Assembly (NCBI RefSeq): GCF_037975245.1
Contig: NC_092569.1
Coordinates: 14,712,501 to 14,776,500, forward strand
Direction of reading: 5' to 3'
DNA: 64,000 bases
DNA from: Apostichopus japonicus
Taxonomy: Eukaryota; Echinodermata; Holothuroidea; Aspidochirotida; Stichopodidae
Part shown: positions 39,601 through 51,936 of the stretch, in pieces
Position numbering within the stretch: the first letter of the stretch is position 1
How the letters are laid out: every line of letters begins with the position of its first letter
Notes under the pieces: generated by a model
Told to the model about the DNA's origin: nothing
Databases searched by the model: none
Seen by the model: the letters and a program-made list of their open reading frames with translations, nothing else
Position numbers and translations under genes: made by a program

Positions 39601-42600
39601 CTGCATTACTTTCGATGTTTCCAATATGTGTAATCTTATACTGCCCCCATTCATCAGTGATCTGAAAACCGCTGTACGTTGTATAGAAAGAAGCCCTATT
39701 AGATAATTCTATATCCACACGAAGTTCGTAGTCTGCTTGGTTCGTCAAATATGATAACTTTTCATTGCCGAGCCAAAACTCAGTTGACAAGAAACCAAAT
39801 CCATCTTGATACTGTGACCAACTTCTATTGAAATTCACAGAACTGCTGTCGCGACGTTGTATGACCTGTAACAGAGCAGAAATATATTTCAAACATTATC
39901 GAAACTTACATATACTCTCTGGATTGTGCACAAATATTGGGAAAGGGCTAATTAAATATGTGGATCTTAAGTGCATTAAGACTTCATATCATCTCCACAA
40001 ATAATAGACACTTTCCCAATTTCGACGTTCCTTAGTGATGATGCGACTTCTTGATTACTCTTACACATGTTTTCCGTTATGATCAAGTCATAAAACCTGC
40101 ATCTAAACCAGGGTTGTCCAACCTACGGCCCGCGGGCCACAGTCCGGCCCGCCGCAGGGTTGCGTCCGGCCCGCCAGAGATGCTCTACGGTGCGAAATTT
40201 TAGTGAGCAGATTTATTGATAACAATTTGAAGCTATATAATCAATTATTCGAATCTTCTGGGTCCGAAAAACTGCATACAGGTCAGTTTTTGTGACACTC
40301 TCAGCGGAGGGGGGGGGGGGCGGCTGGACTTTATTCATTTGTTTTATCAGGAAGGAAAATAAATCAGTGCGCTCCGCGAGCAGTGCTCACATTCTGTTGC
40401 CTTGGGCTTCGGGCAAAAAATCGAAAAATCGAGCGTAGGGTTCATACGGCCCCCTCCTTCATCATAATCATTCCATGTGGCCCTCCTCTGCAAAAGGTTG
40501 GACAACCCTGATCTAAAAAAACTGGTTTTATCTCAATAAAATAATATTAAAATTAGTTTCGAACGTGACATAAACATTCCCTATAGGCGTACCGTCCAGC
40601 CTCCTCCGCCAACGTCGTTGTTGCAGTACACCTCAAATGGTTCTTCAAATCCATCTGGCTTGATAATGTAAACTCCGCTAGAGTTGGACGTTGAACACTG
40701 ACTTTTAACGTCTCGGCAGTCCTTTGGATATTCAGAACGTTGATAAAAGAAGTAATGGGCCACTGTAAGAAATAAAATAACAACAAAGTCAAAGAATTTG
40801 TTCATATATTTAAAACATGTTAAAAAAAAATTGCAACAAAACTGTGTCACCGTATACTGATACATGAAATGCTGCCAAGAAAATGGAAAATTTTCAGTGA
40901 TTTTAGGAGACACCTAACATCGCAGCAGGAAAGATTGAATTAGACAATTGTTAAAAAATGAATATGCACACCTTTACATAAGCAATAGTAGGTATATCAT
41001 TCTCTGTTTAATATTACATATAATTTAAGACATGTTATGACAAGAATGATACAATCTAACCCCCCCCCCCTTCCCGTTCCCGCCTCCAATAAAAAAAACA
41101 GTTTTGAAGAAAATAGTGATAGAATATGCAGTGTGTGTTCAATTTGCAACAAAACTGTATCACCTGTATCACTGATACATGACTTTTAAAGAAAATGCTG
41201 CCAAGAAAATGGAAACTTGTCTGTGATTTTAGGAGACACCTAACATCGCAGCAGGAAATATTTAATTAGACAATTGTTTAAAAATGAATATATAATAAAT
41301 GTAAATATAAGACCTGTAATGAAAAAAATTGATACAATCTAACCACCCCCCCACCCACCCCCCTCCTCACCGCCTCCGAAAACAAAACAGTTTTGAAGAG
41401 CATCGTGATTATAACAAGTTGAATGTTTTGCAGTCCAGTGCTTGGGACTGAACTAAACTCTACATTTCACACAGTTCACGAATGTTGAAATAATAAGTTG
41501 TATTTCAAAGTGACGAGTGAATTCTTCAAGGAAATAATGAAACACGTATCCTCGATACACGTATCCTCATCTTACCAATGGATGTGAAAATCTTGTTTAC
41601 AATTTTGTAGGCTGTTAATTTCGTATTGTTGCAAGCTTAAGCAAGAAACACCCTATAGGCTGTATCACATACTGTCAATAAAACAGAACCCAAAGTAATC
41701 TTGGAAATAACGAAACACATTTATATTTGATTAGTACAGGTACGTTGTATCTTTAATGGAATGAATGAATAAATAGCAATTGAGGTTAAAAAGTGAAACA
41801 TCTTACTTTGAGTATCATCTGTAGTTGAAGGTATACTTCTCCGATGAATACTCTGGTAATGAGAATAAATAATTAATCATCTAAATTGTTGTTCACGGAC
41901 ATTTTTACGTGCGTCAGGTTGACAACTTCATTTATTACAATTATACAATTTTAATTTTAATTACTGAAATGGGTTACCTTACTTGGCGAAAAGCCTGAAA
42001 ACAAAACAATCAGATTCTGTTTTGTATTTTGTTTGAGGAGGATGGAACAGTTATATAAACTACACTAAAACACAAATTATTTTTTACACAAAACAATTTT
42101 CAACATAGATTGGCTTTCCAATCAAGAAACACAGATGGCTCTGTGAACAGCAGAATACATTTATCGCAGCGCTATGTAAGCGATGGTAATTTAATGGAGA
42201 TTGAGGATCACATTACTTATTTCGGTTCTGCTGTCTTTAGTTAAGGAAACATGTGATACAAATACGTTAAAAAATATTGATGTCATTTAAATATTTATTT
42301 AACTATTTCATAATGGTCGATATAAAATTCCCTTTATTTTTTTTAAAGTAATAACTAATTGTGAAAAAACACGACAGACAGTCTTTACTCCACGGACAGC
42401 TTCGCAATAGTTTTAAACCGGTATAGTTTACAATGGAAGGCTATGTTATCAAAAAATTTTCATTTGTTTGCATGAAACGAAACGAAAAAATGTTTTTTTT
42501 TTGTATTGATAAAGACCCTCAAATTAACATGATTAAAAGGAAAACTTGTTGCACCGTACAAACATAGATCGTCCAAGGTACGATCGCAGCGTTTTCAATG

Positions 42601-43607
42601 GTGATGACTTAATAATGATTGAAAGGAAGAAATACTTTGTTTAAGAAGTAATGTTTTTGAATATTAACGAAGTGATTTTGAATTGAATTATAACTTGAGC
42701 CTGTCATTTATAACAAACTTTTATTTGATAACACATAACAATTATATGAATGAACGAAGAAATAAAGTAAACGACGTACGTCAATGTATAAGACAAACTC
42801 TAGAAACACTTTACTTTTGGGGAAATTATGTGTGATATATGAGTTATATAGGATATATATGAGTAATATACACCGTATATTTTATTACTGATTAAGACCG
42901 TCCGGGTGACATGGATTAGGAATTGTTCTTATTCAGTGAAAGTACACTATTGATTGCCATGGGAATACGGAACGGTATGAAATGCAGCAATTGCATGCGT
43001 TAAGGTTTACAGAAAATGTTAGCTGATCTAAATATTAAAAAATGCTTTCAATTGTAAATACACTATAGCGTTAATAAATAATTCGTGTGAAAGTACCTGA
43101 CAATATCCGATACCGGTTTATTTATGTTACAACCAGAGTTAACGTTACATTAAATCTGCAGTAAAATGAATTAAGAGTGCATGGTGTAACCGAATCAATT
43201 CAAAGTCGCAGAGAACTAGTTTTATAGTATTCAACCCTTGCAGATATTTGTCAAATTCTAAGAATATCACTATATCGTAAAAGGGTTAGTAAGTGTTTCA
43301 TTTTCAAGATAAAACAGATTGTTTGATATTAAGTTGTAGGGAATAAACTATATTGTGCGTTAGACAAAATTTTAAGACTGGTAGTTCGAAGAACCTTTAT
43401 GACAACGAAGCGAATGAGTTTGAACAAACGAACGAAATAAATATAAATACATCAATATTTTTTACGAAGTTATCATATGAAAGTCTATGTTTACCAATAG
43501 CAAACAACGTTTTCTTTTTGCAGTCTCGCCAATAATATTCCAATACCTTGTGTGATATTCCGAGTATGATATAAATATATGAACTATAATTTTATGATGT
43601 TATTAAG

Positions 43608-43638
<31 letters not shown>

Positions 43639-45668
43639 TTATATGACAACGAAAAACATAATGAAATGAAGTACAATTTGTAACCAAATGTTCTCAATTA
43701 TAAAATAGATTGTTACAATAATTTACTGAGACTAGTGGAAACGCGCAAGGGTAAAGACGCTAGTTGGACAAGACATGGAGTGACTTTCAAGCTAAAGAGG
43801 GAGTTTCTATAGATTACCGAATTTAATTCTTCATCTGTTTGAAATATAACTTTTACGGATGTCTTTTTCTATATTTTGCAATATTAACATTTATATACTA
43901 AACTAACGGTAAAACAAAACATTCTAGTACAGTATCAAATATGTTATATTACATTTTTTAGCGCGAATGGGTAAATATATACCCTTAGGGAACATAAAAT
44001 AAGTGTTGGTAATTGAAATATAAGAAAATGTTTCTTAGGGCACTGTAAATATTGGGATTGCTATAATACGGTAGCTAACATAGACTAGTGGAAATGTGGA
44101 AGGGTGAAGACTTACTTTCAACGGTCAACATTTTTTTGTTAAACTATATAACAAAGTGAAAAAGTAATGAAATGATCTAGACTCTTTTAACAATTTTTCT
44201 TAATTATACAGTAGATTGTTAAAACAGTTATCGTAGACTAGTGGAAACGCGTAATGGCGAAGACCTTATTATGACAAGATATGGAATGACTTTATGTAAC
44301 AAACGCGGACTAGAATTATTTTAATATACGTTTTCACTTGAATGAAGAACTTGATTACCGAATTAAATGCTTCAACTGTTTTAAAATTTAACTTCCACGG
44401 ATGTCCTTTTCTATTTTGCTAATATTAACAGTAATGTACTAACGTTACAGTAATACAAAACATTCCAGGAAAGTATCAAGACTTTTATGTTATATTACAA
44501 TCATTAGCGACAAATGGGTAAATATAGACACTTAGGGAAACATGGATTGTGTGTTGGTAATTGAAACTATAAGAACAGCTTTTTTCCGTCAATTTTGAGT
44601 AAGTTATAATAGTTAGAGTAGACAAGAGGAAACGTGCAATGACAAACACTTTACTTGAGCAAAGAATGGAGCGACTTTATGTTACAGAAAACGGAATACA
44701 ATTGTCATATGATTATATATTTTTTGCTAGAGTTAAGAACTTACAAGCTAAAAGGGGAATTATGATAAAAAGGGGAATTATTATATAAATAAATTTAAAT
44801 TTGTATTTTGTAAAAGGTAAACTTATACTGTAATGGTGCAATATTTTTGTAGTAATGTAGGAAATATCGACTAAGTAGATACACTTATCATTATCTTTTG
44901 GGGAAATTATGCAGATTTGATATAGTCAATGAAATTTACTGAGAAATAAGTTTTAATTTTATATACTTTTTTATATGTTAGGGCAGTCTTAATTAATTAC
45001 ACTGTTAGACTGTTTGAATGTAACTTCCACAGAGGTTCTTGTTTATTTTGGAAATATTACCAGTTATGTGTTAAACAATGATAAATCAAAACATCTAGGA
45101 AAAGAATGATAACTTTTTATGTTATAGTACATCCATAAGCGACGATTGTGTAAGACTGCACACTAAGGGAAACGTGAAATCTGTGTTGGTATTGAAAGTA
45201 GGAACACAACTTACTCAAGGTAATGCAAACTTTGCGATGCAGTTAAATATAATATTTAATTGGTTATTGCGACTTATGTTATGTTATAACTCCACGTGCG
45301 AATTTTACCACAATATCACACCGTTAAATAATTACGAATGAGATAACTTATTGAAGTAGAATTAATTATTCGCAAACTACGTTTCCTTTTAAATTATTAG
45401 TCGCCATATTCAAACTGCCAGTACAAACAAGAATGAAGTCTTTAAACTTCTTTAAAAAAAAAAGTATCTAGTTCTGAATTTCCAACATGACTATATTGAA
45501 AATTATAAAATTTAACAAGCAACAAATAAGCATGGAACCAAATATGTATAGGTAAATAGAAAGAATATTTTAAAATGTTTAACTCACCGTTTCTTCGGAG
45601 GACGTAAAAGCGATCGTTGTTGTGCACAAGAATGCAAATACTGCTCGAACAGTCACGGAAGGCTCCAT
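39601..45668 (-). CDS. FReD gene B: secreted fibrinogen-related protein, last exon uncertain
   Basis: Exons in order 45588-45668, 41983-41994 (12 bp), 41807-41852, 40593-40762 and 39601-39865; phases fit throughout. Exon 1 encodes a signal peptide (MEPSVTVRAVFAFLCTTTIA). The middle exons make a short linker. Exon 40593-40762 is the FReD start (YPKDCRDV ... SSGVYIIKPDG ... GGGGWT). Exon 39601-39865 continues it (VIQRRDSSSVNF ... FWLGNEKLSYLTNQ). The FReD differs clearly from gene A and from the interleaved copy. No FReD C-terminal exon of its own lies in the 39345-39600 gap or nearby. The only phase-compatible one is 36904-37220, which has a TAG. So B is either truncated, completed by that exon, or broken. 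The role is presumably secreted recognition, by family. Confidence 0.7.
40109..40510. mobile_element. hAT-like MITE, 402 bp
   Basis: Termini CAGGGTTGTCCAACCT and the inverted CAGGGTTGTCCAACCTTTT, the well-known hAT-type ends with GGCCCGCGGGCCAC next to the left end. The flanking 8 bp are ATCTAAAC (40101-40108) and ATCTAAAA (40511-40518), seven of eight identical. It lies in the intron between the two FReD exons of gene B. Confidence 0.88.
40830..41405. repeat. Two-copy intronic tandem duplication, about 300 bp
   Basis: The blocks ACAAAACTGT...CTGATACATGA, GCTGCCAAGAAAATGGAAA, TTTTAGGAGACACCTAACAT and GCAGCAGGAAA occur in order near 40830-40935 and again near 41140-41260. Each copy ends with a C-rich run and AACAGTTTTGAAGA. 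Confidence 0.8.
41983..41994 (-). CDS. Candidate 12-bp microexon of gene B
   Basis: The acceptor TTTTGTTTTCAG and donor GTAAGG enclose GCTTTTCGCCAA (Ala-Phe-Arg-Gln), keeping phase 0 on both sides. An alternative donor five bases further on (GTAACC) is possible but would need a different entry phase. Confidence 0.4.
43675..45215. repeat. Degenerate ~0.5 kb tandem repeat in intron 1 of gene B
   Basis: Recurring ordered blocks: AGACTAGTGGAAACGCG (43731, 44086, 44241, diverged at 44614), AACTTCCACGGATGTC-type (43850, 44390, 45020), GTTATATTACA...TAGCGA, GTAAATATA and TGTTGGTAATTGAAA. At least three diverged copies are visible. No coding sequence. Confidence 0.65.
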
Positions 45669-48300
45669 ATTTATGAATGTCTTGTTATAATAAGAATGAA
45701 AACTCAAATGAAATGTATCACCAGAGGTAAGAAATATCCTCGATGTTCCTGTAAACAACGGATGACCTGAAGTGTACTTACAAAGTTGTAAAATGATGAT
45801 GTCTCCCAGCCAGATAGCATTGTTTTCTTCTTCGTCGTTAGATATTGTCTGTTAATTTTAAACAGATAAGGAATCACAGGCACCCATCTACTATGGAAAT
45901 TTCCAGTCGGTCGAGGAAGACTGATACATGTTACGTCACGTTGCGGAAATATTTACACATGGTGGGAGAATTTGACATCTACAGTTTGTAGATGTGTTTA
46001 TTTAAAATATTGAAGCAAGTTGAGTATTTTAATTGTCACGAAACTCTGCATCCACAAAGTATGATAGTATCATCCTTTCCTCCTCTCTTACAGAAGGGAT
46101 GGTGGGGGGGGGGGGAGTAAGCTGGAGGAGCAAAATATCAAAACCAGACAAATAAGTATAGTAATATCTTATTCACTTAATTATTATATCATTTTTCAGT
46201 CATATATTTAGTCAGATATACTCACGAAACAAATCGATAATCAAAGCCAGTATTTAACTATTTAATTGAGTCATCCATCTAACTGACACACAGAGGATCA
46301 CATCCAGTCGATACTACGCATGCTACATTACTGCCATGACAGGTCAGTCAATTGTTGTTTATGTATAGTGTGAGGAATCACTGCCAAGAATATTACATAA
46401 ATATTAAGTCTGTTAATAGAAATTATATGCATTTAGAAGAATTCAAGTGTCACTTTAAGCGATGCATTGGCTAGTATTCAAGTTTCACTTCAAACCATGT
46501 AAGCTTCCAGACATTTCTTCAACATATACTGTTGTTCGGTATTATTAGAGTCGTCGTCGGCATCAAATGCGACGATACGATAATTTTCAACTTAAATAGA
46601 CCCTGATCTGATAGTTAAAGTACTTCAGTGGCATATTGAATTGGAGTTCAATGCTTTAAAAAAAAGTTACTACCCCCCCTTCACCCCCGGTAAGACACAA
46701 AACCAGCATTGACAGACATATTTGTCCGAAACCACCATCAAAGAAGGAAAATGTATAAAAAATACGTTTCTATTAAACAGTTGTGCAAAATATTACGATG
46801 AGTTAACGTTTTTGTTTGAAATCATGCCCCCACCCCTTCCGGTAAAAAAAAACATATACATTTGTCCGAGACCACCATAAAAGAAGAATGTTCAAAAAGT
46901 GCATCGTCGGGGAGTTGAACCTAGGCGGACGTGAGAATAAATCTCAAATAAAACTTGATTACTTAGCGAGATAAAAACATTAATCAGAAAAGAACAAGAA
47001 AAAGGGAAAAGAAACAAGGCATACATGATAATGCGCAACTCAAATTGTAAAGAAAACAAAAATTAACAATAAATACTCCTCACTGAGGACATGGTTTCAC
47101 TGAACGTTGAACATCAACCCAGTCTCACAGACGTGCGCCCTCCATTGCAAGACAGCTAGCCCGCGTCTGTCCCTAAGGCCGGACTTTCAACGTACCCTCC
47201 CGAGTCGAAGCCTAAATGTAAATACAACAAATGGTTCATCATTTGTAATACTGACTCAACACAGACTTGTTCTTTTAACGTGATATTTCAACTACAAGCT
47301 TCGCTGGCAAGCATCCAGCACCATTGGTCGTTGACAATTTGAAATATGCACAAGGTAAACAATCTTTGTTGAAGATATGATCGGAGTCTCAGTGTGTTTT
47401 CTCACTGAGATTTGCATTGCCTCTGAGGAACTGTCTGTGGTATAATATAGCCTGACGAGGTATTCCATGACAGCCATTTGAAGCTATTTGCTCCTTCTGC
47501 TGTTCTAACGTTACTAAAAAAGTGCAATAACTAGCAGTATATCTTAACGGTCTACAACCAAACAAACATTAACATTGTTCCTCTTGTCGCGCTTTAGTGA
47601 GCACGTTAATATCGGGATCTCACCACTTCGTCCCCCGGTTGTTTATATGAGAAATATATCTTCATATGCAACCCTCCTTCCCCTCCCTTCCCTTCCCTCC
47701 CCCTCCCCCACCCACCCCTACCCCCAAAACAAAGTGATCTTATCACATTTTAGATCGTCATTGCTTCTCAGTAGTCAATGTTTCTCAGTAGAACAGCTGA
47801 GAAATAACAGGGTCAGTATATCACACTGACGGTTGGAACATGTCCTGCCACGTCCTGCCTTTCCTTGTGGGGGGGGGGGGATATGTTAACATCCCGTTAA
47901 CATTCGTTATTAATGTTTTCATTCGTTCTATGTAGCGTTTCATCGATGAATTGAAATTTTGACAAATTTACATGTATTTCTCATCGTTAAACTTCAGCGA
48001 TATAATATATTCTCCAAAAGTTAAACATATGACGTCATCAACTTGAAATATGTAATCAGACTATAAATATTCCATTTGATAATTTTTACAAGATGGTTCC
48101 ATTTTTCTTATTTTACCGCTATTTCCCAATGATTATACTAGTTATGTTTTGATATATTGCAACATTTTTGTTGTGGTTGTATAATGTATTCACTTATCCA
48201 TGAGTGACCTCATTAATACTTTACCGGGTATAAATATAAAGATATATACTCTACAACACGTCATGTTCCAACGGATACAGAGGACTTTGTCTTATGTAAT
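45669..48300. other. Upstream of gene B; no gene seen
   Basis: A small duplication near 46700-46900 repeats TTTGTCCGAnACCACCAT and an AAGAAGnAAAATGT block. C-rich runs occur at 46670-46690 and 47690-47725. No supported gene. Confidence 0.4.
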
Positions 48301-48317
48301 ACCAATAACATACAAAC

Positions 48318-48381
48318 GTCTACGTTTCGGCGGAAATCGTAATAAAATTGGAATGAAGCAGAGGAGATAAGCATGGCCCGC
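48318..48381 (+). pseudogene. U6 snRNA pseudogene, cut by a MITE
   Basis: TTCGGCGG, AATAAAATTGGAA, CAGAGGAGAT and AAGCATGGCC follow the U6 order and align with the U6 gene at 50330, with several substitutions (the ACAGAGA box is altered). Similarity extends into the 5' flank (ATACC..AACA..ACAA), so this is a DNA-level duplicate and not a processed copy. It ends where the inverted-repeat element begins. The 3' half of U6 was not found on the far side. Confidence 0.65.
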
Positions 48382-49312
48382 CCGCGAATTTTTTTTTCCC
48401 AAACAGGTTTGCAATTACGGAGTTTTCAGCAAATCAGATTGCTCGTGACGTCAGCATAAATAATAGCCATCGCTTTGAAGTTCCCTTCAAACGCCCTAAC
48501 TTTACTTTTAATGCTTGGATTACATGTTGACCTCACTTATGATACATACGCTACATTCTATTTGGTTCGTGTTTACGTTATCCACGATTCGTGAGCCGTT
48601 CTATTGAAATCAGAATTCGTTTCGTGGAATGGGTAGGCCTACACTAAAAGCAACTTCACGACGCGAGTTCACAAGTCTTGAGTGAATATACGCAAAACAA
48701 TATAGTGTGATATATTTCCGTCACTGCACTGTGTACATATTTTAATGCTTGGATTACATGTTGACCTCACTTATGATTCATACGCTACCTTCTATTTGGT
48801 TCGTGCTTACGTTATCCACGATTCGTGAGCCGTTCTATTGAAATCAGAATTCGTTTCGTGGAATGGGTAGGCCTACACTAAAATCAACTTCACGACACGA
48901 GTCTTGAGTAAATATACGCAAAACAGTATAGTGTATAGTATGATATATTTCCGTCACTGCAATGTGTACAGAGTTATAATACATATAGACCTACAGCGCA
49001 TGTGTGATGTACCCTGTACGAAACTTTCACTGTGCGATGTTATCGATTAATGCCTTCACAGAAAACTTCGATCAAAGTAGATCATACAATACTAGTGTGC
49101 TAAATATGTCTAAACCAATTCCAAACATATCTAAATATATGTACGAAAAGCTACGGGTAATTTTGAACGGGTATATCTTCGTTGCAACAAATGGATGCAG
49201 AACATCGAAGTGAAGGTTTCTATGGTGATGACGTAACTTTTCCGACCAATCATGAACGACTATTTACGCACACTTGCAAACCTGTTTGGGAAAAAAAATC
49301 GCGGCCCGCCCT
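48378..49312. mobile_element. MITE with inverted repeats and internal 240-bp duplication
   Basis: The left end contains CGCGAATTTTTTTTTCCC then AAACAGGTTTGCAA. The right end, read inverted, contains CCGCGATTTTTTTTCCC and AAACAGGTTTGCAA. Weaker inverted similarity runs on for about 90 bp (a TGACGTCAGCA-like block). Inside, about 220 bp is repeated in tandem (48508-48690 and 48743-48965). No coding frame. The target duplication is not evident, so the family is open. Confidence 0.65.
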
Positions 49313-50298
49313 ACGCCCATATATATTTATCAATGTAAAATATCGAATAGCATCAATATGTTTCAGCACACGTTCACTGACATTCATAAACTGGACTTTT
49401 TTTGGGCTGGAACCGGATCGAATCAGTGAGTTTATCAGCCTATAACTGTAGCATACTTTGGACACTGCTTTTGATATTCCACCTTGCTTTTCTTGTCCGA
49501 AAATCTCTTATCCATTCCTGTTTTATTAGGTGAACTGATGTGAATAGAAGTTGTAATAAACATATTCAGTACTGTTTGCACATTAAGGCTTACAGTTCGC
49601 CCTAGGTTGCTTGCATGGAATCGGATCCCAGTTTATTGGGTTCTGCATTATGTGAAAGCCATCTGTTGAAGATTAAAGGCTTTTGAAAAACTTTTTATTA
49701 CCTGCATAGGTAAGAAAGATCTTGTAAATTATATTTTACTTTATTGTGAAGTTCGCTCTTGAGAAGCAAATCACTAGTTGAAACAAAAACAAATAGATCA
49801 ACGACTTAAATTACCACCAACACCGATTCTTACATAGCGCCCTCTAATCGTACAAACCACGTTCTCCGCCTTATGAATAAAATTTAATATTCATATGGAT
49901 AAATTTAATACAATAACTTCTTTAATCGTTATACAACATATAGACAAATGTCATAAGCGACATAATGGCTAACGCTTTCAGAATAATTCACATTTCTTGT
50001 TTGATTTCTTCCACAGACTACGTTAAAGGAGTCCGAATTTGCATCTACAATCCACGAGTGACGTCATCAGCCTTGCTATATAGTCTTGGATCACTCGACC
50101 AAGCATTATCGTGTTGTAAGCTAAGCTTTTAAGATGCTTTATTTCATATTTGTTATTTATATTAACAATTTGGCAAATATGTTCCAAAAATTGCAAACTA
50201 GGTGTATATTGCGTCTTATAGTTGTGAGAATTCTGACAAATGTTTTAATTAGTGAAAATTACACTACAACATATGTCTTATTGTACAGAGTTATGCTG

Positions 50299-50307
50299 TA
50301 TAAAATA
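50299..50307 (+). promoter_or_regulatory. TATA box of U6 gene
   Basis: TATAAAATA lies 23-31 bp before the U6 start, the usual place for the TATA box of a gene-external Pol III promoter. A proximal sequence element would be expected near 50262-50283, but I cannot recognise its consensus. Confidence 0.7.
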
Positions 50308-50329
50308 CCGCAACACTACAATTACATAT

Positions 50330-50354
50330 GTGCTGGCTTCGGCGGCACACATAA

Positions 50355-50386
<32 letters not shown>

Positions 50387-50436
50387 GGCCCCCTGCGGAA
50401 GGATGACACGCACAATCGTGAAGCGTTCCACATTTT
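50330..50436 (+). ncRNA. U6: U6 spliceosomal snRNA
   Basis: Begins GTGCTGGCTTCGGCGGCACA (5' stem-loop), then AAATTGGAACGATACAGAGA with the ACAGAGA box that pairs with the 5' splice site, then AGATTAGCATGG with the AGC triad, the intramolecular stem region and GAAGCGTTCCA. It ends in a four-T Pol III terminator at 50433-50436. Against the metazoan consensus I see a few changes: an extra C in the GGCCCC run, GCGGAAGG for GCGCAAGG, and a small change in the internal loop. Key catalytic boxes are intact and a TATA box is in place, so it is probably functional. Confidence 0.93.
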
Positions 50437-50897
50437 GCATAGCACATCTGTGTTTTGAAATTGCTTTTCACATTAATGAACCTTTTCAGGTAAAATATGT
50501 TTCACATTGTACATCTTAATGTTAAACCTCACACAAAATCTTCAAAGTAATGAATGAAACAGTAGTGTCGACAGACATGTAGAAATGATGCATGACTTCC
50601 ACCCAGCCCCACCTCCACCCCACCCACCCCATCTGGTAACGCCACCAGAAAGAACCAGTAGTTATAGGAAATTTCTTCGTCAGTGAGGGAAGCCGGATGA
50701 TTTAATAGAAACTTTATCACGTTATGTTACATTCAATATTACACGGCGGCTGAGGTGAAATCAACAAAAACATAAGAAATGTAAGCAAAATGACATTTAC
50801 AGGAGTTTGGTAAGTGACCGTAAGTCTCGGACAGAATCATACGAGACTTGCCCGTTCCAAGTGAGGGATTTAGGATAGGCGATCAGATCATTCATTT

Positions 50898-51265
50898 CAG
50901 TGGCGTAGGAAGGTACTTTTGAGTGGGGGGGGGCTGAAGACTTATGGCCGGCCTGGGGGAGGGGTCTAAGGGGAGGGGGTGTCCCCCTCCCCTTTGGAAT
51001 TTTTGCATTTCCAGGTAGCCTCAGATGCAATTTGGTGCAATATAGCACACTTCAACACCGACTCCATTTTGTAAACTTAATTTTGTATTTTCACCTGGCC
51101 TTAGATGCAATTTGGTGCTCCAAATGAGATTTTTTTCTCATTTGGAAATGAAAAAGGGGTTTTCTGACTTGCGAAGCGGGGGGGCGGAATGATACCTCCG
51201 CCTCTCCACATTTTTCACTGGGGGGCTGGCGCCCCCAGCCCCCCCCCCCGGTTCCTACGCCTTTG
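50898..51265. mobile_element. hAT-like MITE, 368 bp
   Basis: Left terminus CAGTGGCGTAGGAAGG, inverted right terminus CAAAGGCGTAGGAACC. The flanking 8 bp are ATTCATTT and ATTTATTT (seven of eight). Subterminal runs of G and C are present. No coding frame. Confidence 0.8.
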
Positions 51266-51856
51266 ATTTATTTTATTTGAACCAATTAGGGACTATTCGA
51301 CCAACAAAAAGCAGCCCTAGCATGCTACAAACTCAACCTTTTATTGGGTGGGGGGGGGGGGGGAGACCACCCAATCCCGATCGATTTAACGCCCATCCGG
51401 CCAGAGTGGCGTAGGCTTACACATGATTCCGCACATAAGGGAGCCAACTTCAAAACTTCCCCCTGACTGATTTTTGGACTGAAATTGTTATACGTCAAAT
51501 GAGACATTATTTTGTCCGAATAACAAGTGTGTGAAGTTGACTTAACACAAGGAGGTGGAAGGGTGGGTGGGTTTGTCTCCTGAAGTAGAGGCTGAAGGTA
51601 TAAATCCCCCAATTGACTATGGGACCATTTCACCACCACCTCCCCCCCCCCCCGCCACTGTCCCAGGCTCCCCTTATAGTTTCCTAACCATCTCCTGTCT
51701 GAAACAACGAGAAAGAGACTATATTTGTTCACTTTGGATAAGACATGTTATTATAACCAAAATAAACCCTTTTACATTCAATTATTTCTTTAAGAATGCT
51801 ACTCAGTTCAAGTTTGAATTCAATAACGTTGAATTGACCTTTTACAACAACGCACT

Positions 51857-51936
51857 GCAGTAACAGAAAAAGACTTGACTAATTGGCATAGCCCACTTGC
51901 GCTATCTGAAAGCGTTCCATACTTTTCTGTTTTGCA
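51857..51936 (+). pseudogene. Possible U6 relic
   Basis: TAACAGAAAAAGA, ATTGGCATAGCCC, TTGCGC and GAAAGCGTTCCATACTTTT occur in U6 order with an insertion and an internal gap relative to the U6 gene 1.5 kb away. The match is partial and could be chance. Confidence 0.35.

Noticed and set aside
46895-46945. tRNA-like B-box (inverted GGTTCAACTCC) that could mark a tRNA or SINE
   Set aside because: No A-box, anticodon arm or acceptor stem could be built around it on either strand.
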